Positions 62,245 to 64,000 of a DNA stretch of 64,000 nucleotides are shown here, in pieces (the first letter of the stretch is position 1; each line of letters starts with the position of its first letter). The notes beneath the pieces were generated by a model. It saw only the letters and a list, made by a program, of their open reading frames with translations, did no database searches and was not told the origin of the DNA. Origin of the DNA: Marinifilum breve. Lineage in GTDB: Bacteria > Bacteroidota > Bacteroidia > Bacteroidales > Marinifilaceae. The translations under genes and the position numbers were made by a program. The stretch lies in NCBI RefSeq assembly GCF_003202155.1, contig NZ_QFLI01000005.1, positions 124,001-188,000 on the forward strand, in the 5' to 3' direction.

Positions 62245-62743
62245 TTGGATCCAGGATTTGGATGAAATCTTCCAACTCCAAATCACCGGTAACAATTTTA
62301 TGCTTTGCTTGCTCGTAAAAAGGTTTTCTGAAATTAAGATGGTTCTGAATGTATTCCAACATCTCTTCTTGAGAAAAGTTTTTTACAAGAGGGCGCTCTG
62401 TTTTTGAACTTGTAATTCGATCGCGCAATAACTCAGGAGTTCCCTCGATATAAAGTGTATCTCCCAAAGAATTCATCTCTTGCATATTATTATTGAAACA
62501 AGGAGCTCCTCCTCCTGTTGCGATAATCACATTGTCAATATCAACAATAGATTGCAAAGCACTTTTTTCTCTTTCTCGAAACCCTTCCTCATTGTATTTG
62601 GCAAATATTTCAGGAATCATCATTCCTTCACGTTCTTCAATGTGGGTATCTAAATCAAGAAAACGAAGCCCATAATGATTGGCTATCATTTTACCCCAAC
62701 GCGATTTTCCACTCCCCATATATCCTACTAAAAATATTCGCAT
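62222..62743 (-). CDS. aroK: shikimate kinase
   Basis: A 173-aa kinase of the shikimate pathway (shikimate to shikimate-3-phosphate). Walker A GYMGSGKSRWGKMIA, the shikimate-binding DLDTHIEEREGM (D of DxD and R), NVIIATGGGAPCF (GGG), and the lid SSKTERPLV with ATP-contacting arginine. Length typical. The last 23 bp overlap the 3' end of the HAD gene. It follows topoisomerase IV subunit A on the minus strand but a terminator lies between them. Confidence 0.96.
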   Translation of the reverse strand: MRIFLVGYMGSGKSRWGKMIANHYGLRFLDLDTHIEEREGMMIPEIFAKYNEEGFREREKSALQSIVDIDNVIIATGGGAPCFNNNMQEMNSLGDTLYIEGTPELLRDRITSSKTERPLVKNFSQEEMLEYIQNHLNFRKPFYEQAKHKIVTGDLELEDFIQILDPIINSLNR

Positions 62744-62757
62744 AACAATAAGAAAAA

Positions 62758-62778
62758 ACAGGTGCCTGAGACACCTGT
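62758..62778 (-). terminator. terminator between topoisomerase subunit A gene and aroK
   Basis: Stem ACAGGTG / CACCTGT with a 7-nt loop; the A run at 62753-62758 gives a U tract on the minus strand. It lies 4 bp past the stop of the topoisomerase gene. Confidence 0.85.
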
Positions 62779-62782
62779 ATTA

Positions 62783-64000
62783 TTACATATTCAATTCAAT
62801 TTGATTTTTATCGTCTTCGGTTGTTACCTCATCAACTGCTTCACTTTCCAAATCTTCTGTAATTTCATTCTCCCTTGGAAGTGGTTCTATTTCTTCAATC
62901 TCGGCAATTTCGTAGATACTTAATCGTTTTCCTCGTGCCTTGTATGATTTAACTCCAATAAACTCCTCTCCTTCTATAATTTCATTTGGTCTATCTTCAT
63001 TTTTACCTCCAAACGAAATCTCGAACCTAGGATGTTTTTCATCGGTAAGAATCAACAGTTTGTTCTCTGGATTATCGCCCACAAACCCCGTTGGCTTGCC
63101 ATTTCCTTCCATGGTGAATCGCTTCAGGTACCAATATTCCTGATCTGCATCGTAGAATACAGCTGACCACACCTTCTCTGCATCAAATTTTTCAATAATA
63201 CTGATCTTATCCGAATAATGATTGCTCAAATCGAAGCTGGTAAAATGGAAAGTAGAAGGCCTGCTCACCACAAGAATTCTATCGTCTCCCATAAATTCTC
63301 CCAAGAAATCACCTCGCTGATCGGTATTCAGACGCAAGACATCCGGATCGAACCAGATTTTACGACCACCCAATGTAGAAACACCTTCATGCTTCAAAGT
63401 AATCTTGTGTACATCGTTTCTGGAAAGAATATTTCCCATTGATGCACGTCCTTTAACAGCCAATTCTGCAAAATCAAACTCAAAGTTTAATTTCTTCAAT
63501 CTTGGTTTTGGCTTCAATACTACTCTAATAATTTCTGCTTCCCCATTAGGATTAGCCGTGAAATAAAGAATTCTCGAACCTGTTGTTCCTTTGGTCAAAT
63601 CATACTCTTTATCTCGAGTAATACTGGTTACCGAGAATCGCTTCACATAGCAAATTCCACCACGTCCATCACGATAGGCTACATTGTAGATGGTTCTCTT
63701 ATCGTTCTTACGGAAAACAGCAATATGCAAGATATTCTTACCTATAAATGATTTATCAGAAACTTTGGTTACAAAGTAAGTTCCATCTTTTCTGAAAATA
63801 ATCACATCATCAATATCCGAACACTCGCATACATATTCATCTTTCTTCAAGCTGGTTCCCATGAAACCATCTTCGCGATTGATGTATAATTTTTGATTTG
63901 CCACAACCACCTTGGTTGCCACAATATTCTCGAAACTTCTGATTTCAGTTTTTCTCTCTTTTCCTTTGCCATATTTCTTTTTAATGGCTTGGAAATATCG
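62783..64000 (-). CDS. parC: DNA topoisomerase IV subunit A, C-terminal part
   Basis: The frame is open to the right edge; 405 residues are visible. The edge portion RYFQAIKKKYGKGKERKTEI is the end of the breakage-reunion domain's coiled region in GyrA/ParC proteins; after it comes the beta-pinwheel DNA-wrapping domain (repeats around NQKLYINREDGFMGT, FRKDGTYFVTKV, FTMEGNGKPTGFVG). The GyrA-box (QRRGGKG) that marks gyrase is not present in the visible part, so I favour ParC. The tail is acidic (ITEDLESEAVDEVTTEDDKN). The usual ATG-like start inside the window (63922, a GTG) is not the real start. Confidence 0.85.
   Translation of the reverse strand, partial: RYFQAIKKKYGKGKERKTEIRSFENIVATKVVVANQKLYINREDGFMGTSLKKDEYVCECSDIDDVIIFRKDGTYFVTKVSDKSFIGKNILHIAVFRKNDKRTIYNVAYRDGRGGICYVKRFSVTSITRDKEYDLTKGTTGSRILYFTANPNGEAEIIRVVLKPKPRLKKLNFEFDFAELAVKGRASMGNILSRNDVHKITLKHEGVSTLGGRKIWFDPDVLRLNTDQRGDFLGEFMGDDRILVVSRPSTFHFTSFDLSNHYSDKISIIEKFDAEKVWSAVFYDADQEYWYLKRFTMEGNGKPTGFVGDNPENKLLILTDEKHPRFEISFGGKNEDRPNEIIEGEEFIGVKSYKARGKRLSIYEIAEIEEIEPLPRENEITEDLESEAVDEVTTEDDKNQIELNM

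Overview
The window is AT-rich, and its gene content points to a Bacteroidota bacterium, probably a marine, facultatively anaerobic or microaerophilic member of the Marinilabiliales/Marinifilaceae type (genus-level placement is inference). The evidence is gliding ABC transporter genes gldA/F/G, PorQ- and PorV-like outer-membrane proteins of the type IX secretion system, a fused CcoN-CcoO oxidase subunit, the alternative GlmU-like nucleotidyltransferase, DUF4492 next to cytochrome bd, and promoters of the Bacteroidota form TTG-N19..21-TAnnTTTG. No rRNA, phage, plasmid genes or CRISPR array were seen; two tRNA genes are present.

Layout. 1-2108: start of an alternative complex III operon (actA, partial actB) on the minus strand. 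2498-14099: mostly minus-strand housekeeping genes (AIM24-like, lipoprotein, AI-2E transporter, Lon, GlmU-like, bL31B, GNAT, YccA-like, AlkD-like, MscL), with a lone epimerase and two identical tRNA-His genes on the plus strand. 14308-16588: a tight three-gene operon with a free-standing cobalamin-binding protein carrying the CarH/AerR-type W-x9-EH signature, an unknown helical protein and a PAS-histidine kinase; this is a candidate B12/light-sensing pathway. 16969-20317: small lipoprotein and membrane proteins, a degenerate 21-bp repeat array, a PorV-like porin. 20432-25259: pssA, CPBP protease, transglutaminase-like protein, DAHP synthase/chorismate mutase. 25360-41532: a 16-kb respiratory block: cytochrome bd (DUF4492-cydA-cydB-small CydX-like peptide) on the minus strand and, divergently, an Fe-S/NrfD/cytochrome c module followed by a complete cbb3 oxidase set (ccoI, S, NO, Q, P, G, H and a TauE/SafE-like protein). 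The cbb3 run is interrupted by palindromic repeats and by a GxxExxY gene framed by 42-bp inverted repeats. 41619-44321: a second 21-bp array, small proteins, and an XRE regulator with two DUF2975 paralogues. 44697-57894: EamA transporter, YkgJ-like protein, porQ, cmk, an in-frame ispH-pfkA fusion, priA, rfaE1, parA, parB, DUF5683 and a LysM transglycosylase. 58252-64000: gldG, gldF, gldA, a HAD phosphatase, aroK and the C-terminal part of topoisomerase IV subunit A.

How they work together. Menaquinol can be oxidised by cytochrome bd directly, or by complex III-type enzymes (ActAB, and possibly the Fe-S/NrfD/cytochrome c module) that pass electrons through c-type haem to the high-affinity cbb3 oxidase; CcoI, CcoS, CcoG and CcoH mature that oxidase. 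Gliding and type IX secretion genes are scattered among housekeeping loci. The points most worth following are the cobalamin sensor operon, the two indel-free 21-bp arrays, the IspH-PfkA fusion, the GxxExxY cassette, and two small membrane peptides (36 and 45 aa).
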